A stretch of 64,000 nt of DNA, taken from Lasiodiplodia sp. COLG20. Lineage: Eukaryota > Ascomycota > Dothideomycetes > Botryosphaeriales > Botryosphaeriaceae. Below, piece by piece: positions 48,245-60,100 of this stretch (position 1 is the first letter of the stretch; the number at the start of each line of letters is the position of its first letter). The notes beneath the pieces were generated by a model. That model did no database searches. It worked only from the letters and a program-made list of their open reading frames with translations, and had not been told where the DNA came from. The stretch is taken from contig VNWV01000001.1 of assembly GCA_009801085.1 (NCBI GenBank), positions 7,874,001-7,938,000 of the forward strand, given 5' to 3'. A program made the translations under genes and the position numbers.

Positions 48245-49133
48245 ATGCCGCCGCCGCCGTCGACGAAGCGCCTGCCCGCCGCGCAGGACTTTCCCTCTGC
48301 GATCACTGTCACCATCACCCCTCGTAAGCCCTACCCCCCACCCCAACCCTGGATGCGCACACCGCCACACCTCCGTCACACCCGAACCAGGCGCCCGGCC
48401 TTCTTCCATCAGTACACCCCCGCGCTAACGCCATGCCGCCGCAACAGCTCCCCCAGGACACCCACCCACCAACGTCCTTCTCCTCCTCCACGGCCTCGGC
48501 GACACCCACGCCCCCTTCGCGCGCCTGGGCGCGCAGATGTCTCTCCCCGAGACCGCCTGCATCGCCGTGCGCGCCCCGGCTCCTCTGCCTTTCGACCTGG
48601 GCGGCTTCCACTGGGGCGACGACGTGCTGTTCGACGAGCGCACCGGCGACATGGACCCGGACGCCGGCTTCAAGACCGCCGCCCGCCTGCTGCTCGACGA
48701 CGTCGTGCGCGGCGTGCTCGTGCAGAAGTGCGGCTACGCCCTGCGCGATGTCGTGCTGTTCGGCTTCGCGCAGGGCGGCATGGTGGCACTGCAGGTGGCC
48801 GCCGAGCTCGGCAAGGCGGATGGGGAGCAGGAATTGGGCGGCGTGGTGAGTGTCGGCGGCGCGGTGCCGGCTGGTGCGTCGTTGTCGGAGGGGAGCACGA
48901 AGAAGTTTAAGACGCCTGTGCTGCTGTGCAAGGCGGCCCGCGGCTCGAGCGTGTCGGACAGCGCGGTAAGACGCCTCAAAGACAGCTTCGAGTTCGCTGA
49001 GGTCAAAGAGTGGAAGCGTGTCGGCGACGGCATGCCTAGCAATCGGGATGAGATGCTGCCCATAATGCAGTTCTTCGCCAGAAGGCTCAAGAGTATGAAA
49101 GGCGTACCACAGGGCGCGGTGGAGATTTCATAG
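48245..49133 (+). CDS. Acyl-protein thioesterase/carboxylesterase-like protein lacking catalytic Ser
   Basis: Two exons (48245-48323, 48457-49133) give 251 residues; the 133-nt intron has a GCTAAC branch point. The fold markers of the phospholipase/carboxylesterase (APT) family are present: NVLLLLHGLGDTHAPFARLG carries the oxyanion loop, and FHWGDDVLFDERTGD aligns to the lid region. The nucleophile elbow reads LFGFAQGGMVAL, with Ala where GxSxG needs Ser. The C-terminal catalytic-His position is occupied by WKRVGDGMPSNRDEMLP, with no GH. Fungal relatives typically also have GFGQGG here, so the loss may be old. Likely a non-catalytic binding protein or one with altered chemistry. Cytosolic; no signal peptide. 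Confidence 0.8.
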
Positions 49134-51008
49134 GCGCCAGGGTGCGTGCTTAAACTACGTACCACACTGCCTCCTGGGCATGGCTTCCACCTGCATCTAA
49201 GGTTATGGTAGGACTCGCTGTCCTGTTTATGATTCACTGTGGAGAAAATACTAGACGACTGCGGATACCAAAAGAATAAACTGCTTTACCAAATCAATTG
49301 CCATCCTTCTGCAAGTTACTACTCACGAGGGAAATGTTCAGCAACCTATGCTAAACCGAAGAAGAGTTATTGCATCTTCAAGTATACAGTTGTTAGCAGA
49401 ATATGTGCATCAACAGCTGGTAGCAGCGGTAGCGGCTGATTGAGCAGCTCGTGCACATAAGCAAAACAGCAACTCGAGTTGTAGCTAGCACATCTAGGGC
49501 CCGGGTCCTTCAGCACTGTCAATATTGTTAGCAATGTCCGTGCGTGGATTCTTTAACCTCCCTCGGTACCGTTATAAAAGCATCCTCATCCTCATCCTCT
49601 GATTCTCACTTTCTCTTTGTTCACTAAGGAAAGCGGAGTCAATCCATCTACTTGCATCTTCAATTACCCAGACCGCATTCGCGACTTTTGACGCTTGTCT
49701 CGTTTAGGGTGTGGTGTTCCAGCGTTCTCACTAATAGTAGTTCTGTTTAAAGTGTTGAATTAGTGGTGAGAATATTGAATAACATCATGAATTAGCAATG
49801 ATGTATAACATTATGATGCAACTATTAGCTCCTTGTATATGATCTACGGAGATCAAATGCTATTTACGTTGTTGATGCCGTTGCTTTCTATGGAGCGCTT
49901 TCTACTATGGAGCAAGAGCTTTACCGAAGTATTTATTTATTAACCAAGTCTCAAAGAATATCTAAATTCAACATGCGATTTCTAACGGTATTTTCATAAA
50001 ATGCTGAAGGTGCCGAAAGTGCTAGAGATGCTAGGGCAATTTGAGCCGCTGGAGCCGCTGGAGGTGCCGAATGTCCGTGCTGCAAACCACCCTTGCTACC
50101 CGCAGCAAATACCGCTGGCGGCAACTTATTGGTCCTGAGGGTTGACGACTTCGCTAATTAAATCATTTCCAATCGTAAAAGCGTCTTAACCAATACAGAG
50201 CCCGTAAACACATCTACCAAGCCGTAGAAAACTCTCACGACAAGGCGGAGTGTTATACTTAGGCACGCTATAATCCGGAAGAGTACGCAAGCATGATAAT
50301 GCGGTGATACATCATCGAGTATGAGTCAAATATCACTGCTATGTCCTCTCTGCGTCGTATTATGCTCTGGAAATGCTCTGAATTGTGGGGTTACTGCGTA
50401 TGATGGCGGAGGAGCCAGTGTGACTGGGTGCAGTTGTATGGACAGTTAAAGAGAATATCTGAATATACTGAATCATACAAGCATATGTCAGTATAGCCTT
50501 CGATTATTCACGTACGTAAATGCTATTATATTTAGTGACATGGTTGTAGGAGGTTACTTTTTGACGAACTATTGTGTGAATTATAGCCTTTGCGGTTTAC
50601 TACAACTTCGTTTGCTGCTTGCATGTAGTTCGTCACATGGCAGCGCATATTTCACACTACTTGCAAATATTTTATAGATCATTCTGTGCATTGCTCATTC
50701 CTATGCGTTTAGCTTTACCAGTAAAGTAAGGCGAGGGTCCCAGACGGGTCTTTGTAAAAGTAAAACGAAATATCGAGTAGTTACAGATGCATGCTCTTAG
50801 AAGTAGAACATCATCCGGGCATGTTCGATTACGACCAGGAGAAGCTTGTAGTTAACATAGCAGTCGATGGAATCTTTCCACGTGGTTGAGCATTGCACTC
50901 TACGAGAAGATCTGATCTGTAGATTGTATTTTGATTCATTTGAACTTTTTCATTGCGAGATCTAACCTGCAGTCTCCCGCTTTATTTGACCTTTTTCCAT
51001 GTGGCTGC
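49134..51008. other. AT-rich gene-free island, 1.9 kb
   Basis: From about 49560 to 51000 the base composition falls clearly below the flanking genes and there is no open frame of interest. A short segment at 50001-50100 contains imperfect repeats around GAGCCGCTG. The whole looks like decayed sequence, possibly an RIP-mutated element. See the separate LTR-like entry. Confidence 0.6.
49391..49690 (+). mobile_element. Possible solo LTR relic
   Basis: The stretch begins TGTTAGCAGAATATGTG, holds a GTGCAC palindrome and a strong GTTATAAAAGC TATA box (49570-49580), followed by a CT-rich stretch (CATCCTCATCCTCATCC) and a leader-like TTTGTTCACTAAGG. This order resembles U3-R-U5 of a fungal LTR element. 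I could not find a clear CA-3' end, target-site duplication or primer-binding site, so the end is approximate. A promoter of a lost gene would look much the same. Confidence 0.3.
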
Positions 51009-52258
51009 CTAGGATGATACGTTGAAGATCCTGGACCCATTCGTGCATGCTCGACGCTTGTTAGGCGGTAACGAGTCTAGCTTGACCGCGAACTCGCTGA
51101 TGCGCATGATCCTTTCCACCTCTTCTGACGTTCTGCCTTTCCAAAGCAGACCAACCTCTGTGTGCCGAGTCGAGTCGACTTCTTCGTCGTAAAACCAATC
51201 CTCCTCTTCCGCCGCGAGCTCATCATCCAGCGTACACAGTTCGCGTTTCATCGGTACGTCGCTTTCCAGAAGCCTTTTCCTGATGACTGAAGGCTGTGGA
51301 TACCGTTCTTCACCCCACTCGACCATTTTCTTCTCCAACCGCTCCCGCACCGCGTTCATCCGGAAATTGGGCACCCACTCCGAATCGACCTCTTTCTTTC
51401 GTAGTGCGTACGCACCCTCTGGGCTCTTCTCAGCCCTCTCGATCCACTGCTCGATACGTAGACGGCGAGCATCACGATACCCATTCTGATATGCGCGATG
51501 GTTCTCATTCCCCAACAACACTGCCTCGAAGGTTCTGAAGTTCAGTTGATCGTTGATGACCTCTGGACCATATAAGGCCCATTTGTCTTCACGGTCCCTC
51601 TTAAAGCGCTTGGCCTGTATCTTGGTTAGTATGTCGCCTTTGAATGAAAGCAGAGGCTGGAAAAACTCACCAGAACTTCTCCCCTTCTCCTCGCCCTCAG
51701 TTCCTCCCCAAATAGCCTATTAAGCATTTCCTTCCAGTCCACCTCCACCTCAAACACGTCATCTTCTCCGCTCACAACACTCCACCCGGCAACTTCCGTA
51801 TCTTGCACCACCCCCCTTAAGCAAACCATATGGTCCCCAAACCGCTTCGCGGAGCTCTCCTGTAGCACATTCATCCAGTCTCTCGCCACGCTCTCATCAA
51901 GCTTCGCCTCGCCTCTCGCAGCAACAGACTGACCAGCAGTCCGCCTGCCCGGCTTATCCTCGAAGCCCTTCCACGGCTCGGCCCTCAGCACGGCCCTGCC
52001 CTTGTTGCCGTCGGCGATGCGGTTGAAGGCCAGCGCGGCGCGGGGGATGCGGAACGAGCAGACGTGCAGCCAGCGGCGCAGGTGGGCGGCCGGGAAGGCG
52101 GCTTCGGTCGCGATGCGCAGCAGGCGGCACGACGCGCGGGCGGCGAACCAGACTTGCGGGAGGTCCTCGGTGTCGGAGACGAAGGAGAGGATGTGCATCC
52201 ATAGCTCGATGGGGAGGGCCGGCGTGTTTGGCCGGCTGGGCTTGGTTGAATGTGGCAT
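51009..52258 (-). CDS. F-box domain protein
   Basis: Two exons (52258-51671, 51614-51009) with a typical ATACTAAC branch point give 397 residues. The N-terminal F-box is ALPIELWMHILSFVSDTEDL followed by VWFAARASCRLLRIATEAAF, the Skp1-binding pattern. The rest has no repeat type (no LRR or WD40) and is charged, with KRFKRDREDKWALYGPE and a Glu-rich C-terminal third. It probably serves as a substrate adaptor of an SCF ubiquitin ligase, or as a Skp1-bound protein outside SCF. Substrate unknown. It lies on the edge of the AT-rich island, with its 3' end facing it. Start 52258 is the only ATG before the F-box. Confidence 0.8.
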
Positions 52259-53527
52259 GTTGTGCGTGTATGCGTGTGTGTGATGGTTTATGGCGGGTTC
52301 TTTTCGTCGCTGTCGAATGTGGAGTATCGCCTCCCTTGCCTTGCTGGTTTTCTTCGGTTCAAGGCCGGGAGTATTGTATAAAGGGATGCAGGGAGATGAA
52401 TATGTGATGAGGGGTCAAGGAATCCCAGAGAAAGAGGAAGCTGAAGACGTTGGAACGGAATGGCGAAGGCTGGTATCGAGGAGCTTCCCTTGGGCTATTT
52501 CAATGGTGCTGTATAGGGCGCGCAAGATTTGAGGGAGGAGCACGAGATAATTATAGCGAGGGAGGAAAATGGTGCGGTTAAGTTTGCGCCGGGCTATCGC
52601 CCTGTCGTTGGGAAGATCAGTCTGGACCCTAGAATCTCGTACGATCAACTGGCGATTCGTTCACGTGCGCTTTGCGAGTTCTGGAAGCGGAAGCGAAGCT
52701 AGTGCGGAGAAGGATCGTCGCCAGATTCGCGCGGATCGGGTTTAAGAGAACGGTTCATCGTTCAAGAATAGGAATTCGCCTCGTACTCCAGCGCACAGTC
52801 CCTCGTTCGAGAAGGCCGCTAGAAGGTGCAGACGCGTCTAGCGGGCAACACTAGGTGTCAATCGGAAATTGTGTCAGGTGTTTCACGCTAAATGCTCCCA
52901 CGACTCCCACGGTTGCAGCCGTCAGTCAGATGAGAATTGAGTGCGCCACCACTTTTCTCATCAAGCCACCACGCCCGCCCACGTGGCGTGGCGTCCAGGG
53001 GTGTCGTCGACGTCGGACAAAACCCCGAATCCGTCGTTGGTAGGAAAGCAAACAAACCTAAACAGTGTGCGCGTCTTGTTGGGCTACGAAGATACGGCCG
53101 AGTTTCAGCTACGATGAATCGCCGCACTCCTGTCATAAAGCTCAGCTCAACCCTACGGGGCCCCCAGCTTACCTGGCTTTCTCTGGGCAGCGCCCGATAG
53201 CGGATAACCGTTGGTCCGCATTTCCGAGAATCTCGACTTACTTCCGCTTAGCCTGAGCCATCAGCTGCCATCATGACCTCAGACGCTCAAGCCAGCTTAC
53301 TTTTTCTTAGTTTCGCCTAGTGATAGGCTCCCGCTGTTCCTTCTTTTTCCTGTTCCTCCCGCATTCCTTCATTACCTTCAATATGCCGCGGCTTCTTCCA
53401 GTAGCACCGCCATCGTCGCTTAGGAACACCTGCCTGATTCCGCAAGGCTGCATACGTGCAAGCAAAAATCCAATGGATATCTTTTTACCAACCTATCAAC
53501 TCTACCTCTTCTAGATCAAGTCCACGT
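52259..53527. other. Intergenic, 1.27 kb
   Basis: Upstream region of the F-box gene and 3' flank of the NADH pyrophosphatase. An 80-codon plus-strand frame from 52290 overlaps the F-box promoter and has no features. Nothing else is recognised. Confidence 0.5.
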
Positions 53528-54913
53528 CTATATCTTCGCCTCCGCGCTGACAAATCCGCCAAGCACCACCGCGCGCATGAGCTGGTTTGCAATTGCCGTT
53601 GACGGCGGCAATCTCAAGCCACCGGGCTTGTAGTCTGGGCCGGGATCCTCACCCAGCCCGCTAGTGCCGATCCTCAGCGCTTCCCTCACCTCGTCGAAGC
53701 TGAACCACTTCGCGTCCTCTAGCTCAGCGTCGTGGCCCAGATGGACCGTCTCACCATCGGGAACGGCTTGGCCAATGGCGCCGATCATCAGATTGGCCGG
53801 GTAAGGCCAGGGCTGCGTCGAGTGGATGACGACGCGACCGAGATGAATTCCGCTCTCCTCCCACACCTCGCGGCGCACTGCCTCCTCGACTGACTCGGCC
53901 GGCTCGAGGAAACCGGCAAGCGTGCTGTACCAGTGAGGCGGCCAGCGACGCTGGCGGCCCAGCATGATGCGCTGCCCGTCGTGCGACACGACAGCCATGA
54001 TGACGGTGGGATCGGTGCGGGGGAAGCTCAGATTCGAAACACCGGTCCGCGTCGCGCACGGTGGCCGGTCCGGCGCGTCCGGCGCATCCGCCACTTTGTC
54101 GGCTAAGTCTTTGGGTGGGCACGTCCGCTTAAAGCCGCCGTGAGTCGAAACCGTCGAGTGGCCGCAGCCGGCGCAGTACGGGTTGCGCAGGTTCCAGTCG
54201 AGTAAGTGCCGGCCCTCGGCGTAAATGGCGGCTATTGGTGAGGGGAAGCGTGAGTGGTAGATCGTGGGCACTGGAGCAGAGGTTACCACATACCTTCGGG
54301 CGCGATAAGGGACAGCTGCATCCGACCTTGTGCAAAGTACAAGCCCTCTCCCTCAACCTTCTTTATCAGGGCCTCGGCGGCTTCGGTCACACTGGCGCGC
54401 GGCGTGATGTCGAGAGCCCAGTACGGCTGTCCGGCGTAATGTTCCTTGTAAGCAAAACCGCCCTGCTTCTTACTCTCATCCAGACCGAGGAAGATGAGTT
54501 GCGGGCGGTAGCTGGAAGAGTTGAACTGCTTGATGATGTCGTCTTCGGAAGCCGAGAACGGATCGCCAACTGCCGGCTCGACATCCTTGTAGGAAGCGTA
54601 TGCAAGCTTATCGGCCGACTTGACGAGCGGGTTGAGGTCCTTGAATAATATGAAGCGCGAGGTGTCATGTTTGAGGGCTTGCGAAAGGAATGTCGTATCG
54701 GGCCGCAAGAAGGACACCCGGTTGAGCGGCGACCCTGGCACATTATTTTCGTCAGCGCACCTTGATGGCAGGAACCCTGCAGCTGGAGAGCTAACCGGAG
54801 AAGTAGTTGGCCACTTCTTTGCCAAACTTGCGGGCGAGCATCGAGTCGAGTTCTGCGTGAGCGGGTTCGGGAAGTTCGGGTATAGGCAGTTTTTTGCTGC
54901 CGCTGCCGGACAT
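53528..54913 (-). CDS. npy1: NADH pyrophosphatase (Nudix, Npy1/NudC type)
   Basis: Three exons (54913-54796, 54734-54294, 54231-53528) give 420 residues. The N-terminal NUDIX-like domain holds SPLNRVSFLRPDTTFLSQAL and FLGLDESKKQGGFAYKEHYA. A zinc-ribbon remnant follows, YCAGCGHSTVSTHGGFKRTC, with three visible cysteines. The Nudix box is GFLEPAESVEEAVRREVWEE plus SGI, matching GX5EX7REUXEEXGU. Downstream, IGAIGQAVPDGE fits the SQPWPFPxS-type NADH-specific array (here STQPWPYPANLM). The enzyme splits NADH to NMNH and AMP, and also acts on NAD-capped RNA in relatives. The C-terminus ends AEAKI, which is not a canonical peroxisomal SKL. The first intron has an uncommon GTTAGC donor. Divergent from the pICln gene, 513 bp apart. 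Confidence 0.92.
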
Positions 54914-55426
54914 GGTTGCAAGGAGCTTGATTTGCTCGAGATAGGAGGTCAATTGCATGCACCGAGCTTCGACCGGCGCAGACTTCAGGGGCTCTAGAGC
55001 AAAGCCAGTGCGCTAACAGCTCAAGAAAGGGAGGAGAAGGTGATGATGACGGGGAGGAAGAGTGGCGGACACTCGTCATTGAGGGGCGCCTGATTACCAA
55101 TAGCGGCAGCGAGCTCGGCCCGCCGGCGGAGCGCGGGGTAGCAATTCAGATGCCGACGGCGATTCGCACGCGACAGACATCGTGTTGACAATCATTAGTG
55201 GGCAAGTGATTCGCCAATCCAACCTGCTCTACCTACGTCAAAGGCGGTGGAACCTCGCTACTGGCCCTCACGGACGGGAGCGTCGCGTCGGTGCCTGGCA
55301 GCCGGGTCGGCTGAAGCACGGAACCACAGCTTTACTTATCGATAACGTTTTCGAGTGTTGACGCCTGCTTCTCTTCTCTGCCTCGTCATCACCACTTCGC
55401 GCCCGAAACCATTCCGTCTCGCAAAC
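54914..55426. other. Divergent spacer, 513 bp
   Basis: Separates the NADH pyrophosphatase and pICln starts and must hold both promoters. GC-rich, no TATA box seen. Confidence 0.5.
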
Positions 55427-56349
55427 ATGCCCTTCGAGAAGCTCACGACCGCGCCCGTCGCCTCCGACTTCACGCCGCTGGAGGAGCACCAGTCCCAAAC
55501 ACCCGGCACCTTCTTTGGCGCGAAGCCCGTCCTGCACCTACACAGCGCAGATACCCAGCTCGTTGTCTCGCACGCCGACCTTGAAGGCCAATCCCTCTTC
55601 CCTGACCTACGAGCCACACCTGCCGCCAGCACCAATGGCACCAACGGCGAGTCGGCCGATACCCAGCTCGTCATCCCCGGACTCGATGTTTGGGTGACCT
55701 CACAGTTCGTCTCTCCTCCCAACCCCAATCGCACAATTAATTACACCCACTCACCTGCTTTCTCGAACAAATCAACAGAAATCTTCTCATTTTCTCCTCC
55801 GCCACATCCACCGGCGTCTCCCTCTCCTACCCGGACATCACACTGCACGCGATCCAACGTCTCACCCTCCCCGGCGGCGCGGACAGCAGCAGCGCGGAAA
55901 CCCAGGGCCTCTACATGCAGCTCGCCCTCAACGCCTCCGACTTCACTCCGGACGAAGACCTGCAAACGCTCGAGATCACGCTCGTCCCTGCGTCCTCCAC
56001 CACCATTGCCGACCTCTTCGCCGCCGTGTCCGCCTGCGCCGACCTCAACCCCGATCCCGCTGATTCCGATTCGGAGGCAGGAGGAGATGGCGATGATATT
56101 CAGGCCGGTCTGCCCGGCGCCGGCGGTTGGATCACGAGCGACAACATTGACCAGCACGTCGACGCTGAGGGCAACTTCATTGGCTTCGGCGGTGGCGCGC
56201 TGGGCGACGGCGCTGGCACGGTCCACGCGCGCGACGAGGACGACGGCAACTTTGAGAACGCCGATGAGCAAGGTGGACAGGATGGAGAGGGCGGTGGTGC
56301 TGCTGCTGCTGGCAGTGGCGAAGAGGCTAAATGGAGGAGGACGGAGTAG
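55427..56349 (+). CDS. pICln/methylosome subunit (Lot5-like PH fold)
   Basis: Two exons (55427-55704, 55779-56349) give 282 residues. The donor is an uncommon GTTCGT; joining to AAT CTT gives VWVTSQNLLIFSSATSTG, which restores the PH-like barrel strand. The gene reads FEKLTTAPVASDFTPLEEHQ, then GAKPVLHLHSADTQLVV, followed by SLSYPDITLHAIQRL, QGLYMQLAL, LEITLVPASSTTIADLFAAV and CADLNPDP, which is the pICln pattern. A long acidic tail (DADD/EDDG type) ends the protein. pICln, with the PRMT5 arginine methyltransferase, loads Sm proteins during snRNP assembly. An in-frame repeat of ADTQLV occurs in both halves of the first exon. Family call is firm; the tail is variable. Confidence 0.85.
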
Positions 56350-56842
56350 GGCTTGAAAAAAAAGAACCAAGGCAGGAGGTAAGGGGCAAGAAGCAAAAGG
56401 CTTTTGGATGGACTCAACAGTACAGTAGCGAAAACCAGTTGGGTCATTCCATCGTGACAAGGCTATCGGCGTAACCTACGACTAAGATCACTGACAAGGG
56501 GTTTTGGCTAAAAATTCATTTTATCAATTGATACCCACAATTTCGGTTTCACATCATCAAATTGCTTCAGAGTGTCTTAGGCCAAATTACTATTAATTTG
56601 AGGTCAATGCTTGCTGGTAGTTACCACCGGCCGTTCCTAGCTAGTTGTGCGGCTAACGCAAGTAAAAAGTACTTATACATACAGCTGGAAGTGTGACGAG
56701 AGGTAGAAAGGGAGTAGAAACAGGAATGGACAATGATCTTGTGGTTTGGACTTTTGTAAGGAACATCTGGTTGTGATGGTGGTATAAAGCATATTGCGAA
56801 AAGGGCAAAAGGCGCCGATCTCAAAAAAAAAAAAAAAAAACC

Positions 56843-56873
<31 letters not shown>

Positions 56874-57123
56874 GAAAAGAAGGAGATAGAACGTGACTAA
56901 AAGTGAGATAGGAAAGGATCTAGCTGATGGTATCAGTGGTAGATTAGAAGTGACTCCAAGAGGGATATAAAAAAAGGTAGAAAAGGTGTTAAAAAAAAAG
57001 GAACAAGAGATGAACGGCGTCAGAGCCACAGTCAACACAATAGCTGACCACTTCAAAACATAGATGCGCAACCATCCGATACTCCTCAACCCCACGACCA
57101 AACCCTTGACATGACGTACTTAC
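56350..57123. other. Convergent 3' flanks, 774 bp
   Basis: Shared 3' region of pICln and the large membrane protein gene. It is AT-rich and includes a poly-A tract (56823-56868). No gene is seen. Confidence 0.55.
56823..56868. repeat. Poly-A tract interrupted by CC
   Basis: Eighteen A, then CC, then twenty-six A. On the minus strand this is a poly-T run beyond the end of the membrane protein gene. Homopolymers of this length are prone to assembly error. Confidence 0.95.
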
Positions 57124-60100
57124 TTATTTCAGAAATCCATCCTGGTCATACAAGCTCCCTGGTGTGCCCTGTTCACTCGGCGGTTGGACCGATATCAGCA
57201 CCTTTGGCGCCAATACCTCTCTATGCTTATCACCTGCCCCTCTTTCCGTCCACCTTCTCCTCTTTCCCTCCTCCTTGCCCACAGCAACACCGTCACTAGC
57301 ACCATTCTTCCCTGTCGGCGTCTTGTTCTCAGCATCAGAGTCGTAAAACTCGCTGCTCGTCCTCACACCTCCAACCACAGAAACACCAGCACCGCTGGTA
57401 GCGGTGACAGGGTCATCCACCCCGGCTCCGCACGTCGTCGCTACCGCATCATCACCACTACCGCACGGCGTGGCGTACACGCTCAGGCTGCTGCTGCTCT
57501 TCTCCCTTGCTATCTCCCTCTCCTTCGCGCTTGGGCTCTCCCAGAAGCCCTCTCCATCTTCCCAGACACTGCTTCCGGGACGATCCGGATTCGCCAGTTC
57601 CAGCTCCTTCCGGCCGAAAATGTTTTCGTTCTCGGCCAGGATGAGGTCGGTCAGGCTGGTGCAGCTATCGTCGCCACCGCCGAGGAAGTGGATCCCGTTA
57701 CTGCGGGTGGAGAGGGTTAGGCTGTTGTTGCTCGCGCTGCTGCAGCCGAGGCCACCACCTACGCCGCTGCCGCCGCCAAGGCTGAGGCCAAGGCCGAATG
57801 CTGGTGGCTTCTGGATTGCTGCAATTGCCGGAGGCGTTGTCGGCGCTGTTGTTGTGGTCGTCGTCGTCGTAGTGCTGGTGCGGCCAGTGGTAGCGGAAAA
57901 GGCTGAACTGGCCGCCACCGAGTCGGTGTTTGTCGACATGGTAGACGGTGCGACACTGTTATGTGGCGACGGGGCAACGAGAGAGTACGTGCTCGCTGGG
58001 ACGAAGTGCTTGCTTGGTGATGAGAAGGCCTTGCCGCTCGTGTACTTACTTCGCCCGTTTTTGCTGCTGATGTCGCCGCCTTCCGTGCTGGTAGTATTTT
58101 CAAGCTCAACCACCAGATTGTTGCTGGTTGGCTCGCGGCCGAGTTGCCTGTAGCGACGGCTAGTACGCGAATCGTCGGCCGCGTCCGAATTCATGCGGCG
58201 AAGCGCCGCGACCGTCTTGCGTAAGTCGCGTCCGGGCTCAGCTCGTGGGCCTGTCAGTCCGGCGCGCGTGGGCGATGAGATCTCCTTGCTGCGGCGAGGA
58301 TCGCGCGGAGGCAGCTCAGGCACGGGTGGTGTAGACGACATTAGCTTTGGCATCTTGCAAAGATCCACCGGTGTAGTCTCGATGGAATTTAGGAGGAGCG
58401 TCTTTGGAGAACAGGGAGGAGAGTCTATCTGGGAAATCCTGCGTTCGTGACCGGGAGGCGTGGTAGGTCTGCACTTGTTCTCAGTAGCCTCTGGCGAAGG
58501 AATAGTCAAAACTGGGTAGTTGAGAGGCGAGTCCGAGTTGTACTCCTGGATCTTGGGTGCCCTTTCTTCACCATTGGCGTCTGCGCATGATATTGCATCA
58601 CCCCCAGAATGTGCCAAAGCAGTTTGTGAGCAATCAGTATTAGCAGGACTGGGAAAGGTCGGGATGCTAAAAGCAGAGGCACCGCTGATGCCTGAGCAGC
58701 GCCATCGTGGAGAGCCATCGCAGTTCTCTTGGTTATATTTAGTCAAAGATAGCGTAGGAGACTCCTGCGTTAGTGAGGCCCGGATAGTTGTTGGCGAAAG
58801 ATGGATATCAGGCGAGAATACGTTAATGCTCGGCGGTCGTGGCAGAGGTCTAGTATCCAGGCTGATCATTTCACCATCTTCCAAAGGCTTGCTCCTCCTG
58901 TGCACAGAGCCCGGCTCTTCCTCAATTCCGTGCATGACTGTAGGGTCCTCGGGCTTCACTGGTGGGCCGACTTGTCCAGTGGTGAGAGATAGACGAATGC
59001 AATTCTGGCGGCGATGAGATCTCTTTTTGTCTGGACTCGTTCTTGGGCCGGACGTTTTTCCGGACTGCATTGGCGTCGGATCCCATCGGAACGGGTTTCC
59101 ATTGCTGCTACAGGATGATGAAGCGTTGGTGGAAGTGCGTGAAAGCTGCTGGGCCAGAATACCTTCATGGGCAGACACATCTTGATGAGTGGCAAAGCGG
59201 CAACGCTCTGTTGGCGATCCTTCTGAAGAGACCAGGGTGCGGGAATTGCGGCGTGGAGTACTAGGCGCGCCTCCCATCAAGCTGTTATTCGATCGACTTC
59301 GTTGAGATAAGCGGCCCATACTGTTGCTTTCAATCTTGAGCTTCCCGCCCGCTTTAGACTCTGGACTGCCGTTGCGTGAATGAGAATCGCTTGACGCAAT
59401 TTCCATGGCGAACTGCGCCACATTGCTCCTGATTGACTCGTCACGGAAGTGCCGCGGACTCGAGCTGTCGGCTCGCAACTGGGGCATTGGCCGTGGCCCC
59501 TTCAAAACAAGCGACTTGTGCAGCTCATGGCCCGGGCTCTGTCTCATCCTAGCATGCGGGCTTCGCTGAGTATCTGGGCTAGTAGTTACAAGGATGGAGC
59601 TGGTTGCAGACTCGAAGCTTGAGGCCGACCGCCTAGAGGGACTGTAATCCACGTTGCTGACAGATCTTGCGTGGCCGAATCTCAAGGGAAGCGGAGGCAC
59701 TGGGTTCTCAGGAGCCAATCCAGACTGCCTATAAATCAAGCTGAAGTTGCGTCCTAGCTTCTGCGAACCATTGCTTGGATGAACCTCGCGGGTACCTTCA
59801 TTCGTGCTGTAGATTGAAGGCACGGAGTTTGATCTACCCCTTCGCTTTGGAGACCGAATCACGGTACCTGAAGGAGCAGGTACAGGACTGCTGAAGAGCG
59901 GTGCAGGCCGGAGTGCGCTGGTCAGGTCTGGTGCGGAATTTGGCTTGGTTGACCCGAATGATGGAGGACAGAGTTTCTCAATTGGTGAGTCACATATCGG
60001 ATCGAGCGTAAGCCTGGGTGGCCCCTCTGGAGTGCTTTCTCTCTCCTCTTGCAACTTCGGCGAGGAAATATCAAGCATTGGCTTGGGGCTCTCGATGATG

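Noticed and set aside
49392..49808. A complete solo LTR with TGTTA...TAACA ends
   Set aside because: TAACA occurs at two downstream places, but the bases flanking them do not match ACAGT before the left end, so no target-site duplication supports full boundaries.
52290..52532. An 80-codon frame with a hydrophobic start next to the F-box gene
   Set aside because: It overlaps the F-box promoter on the opposite strand, and the hydrophobic run lacks a cleavage site; no homology was recognised.
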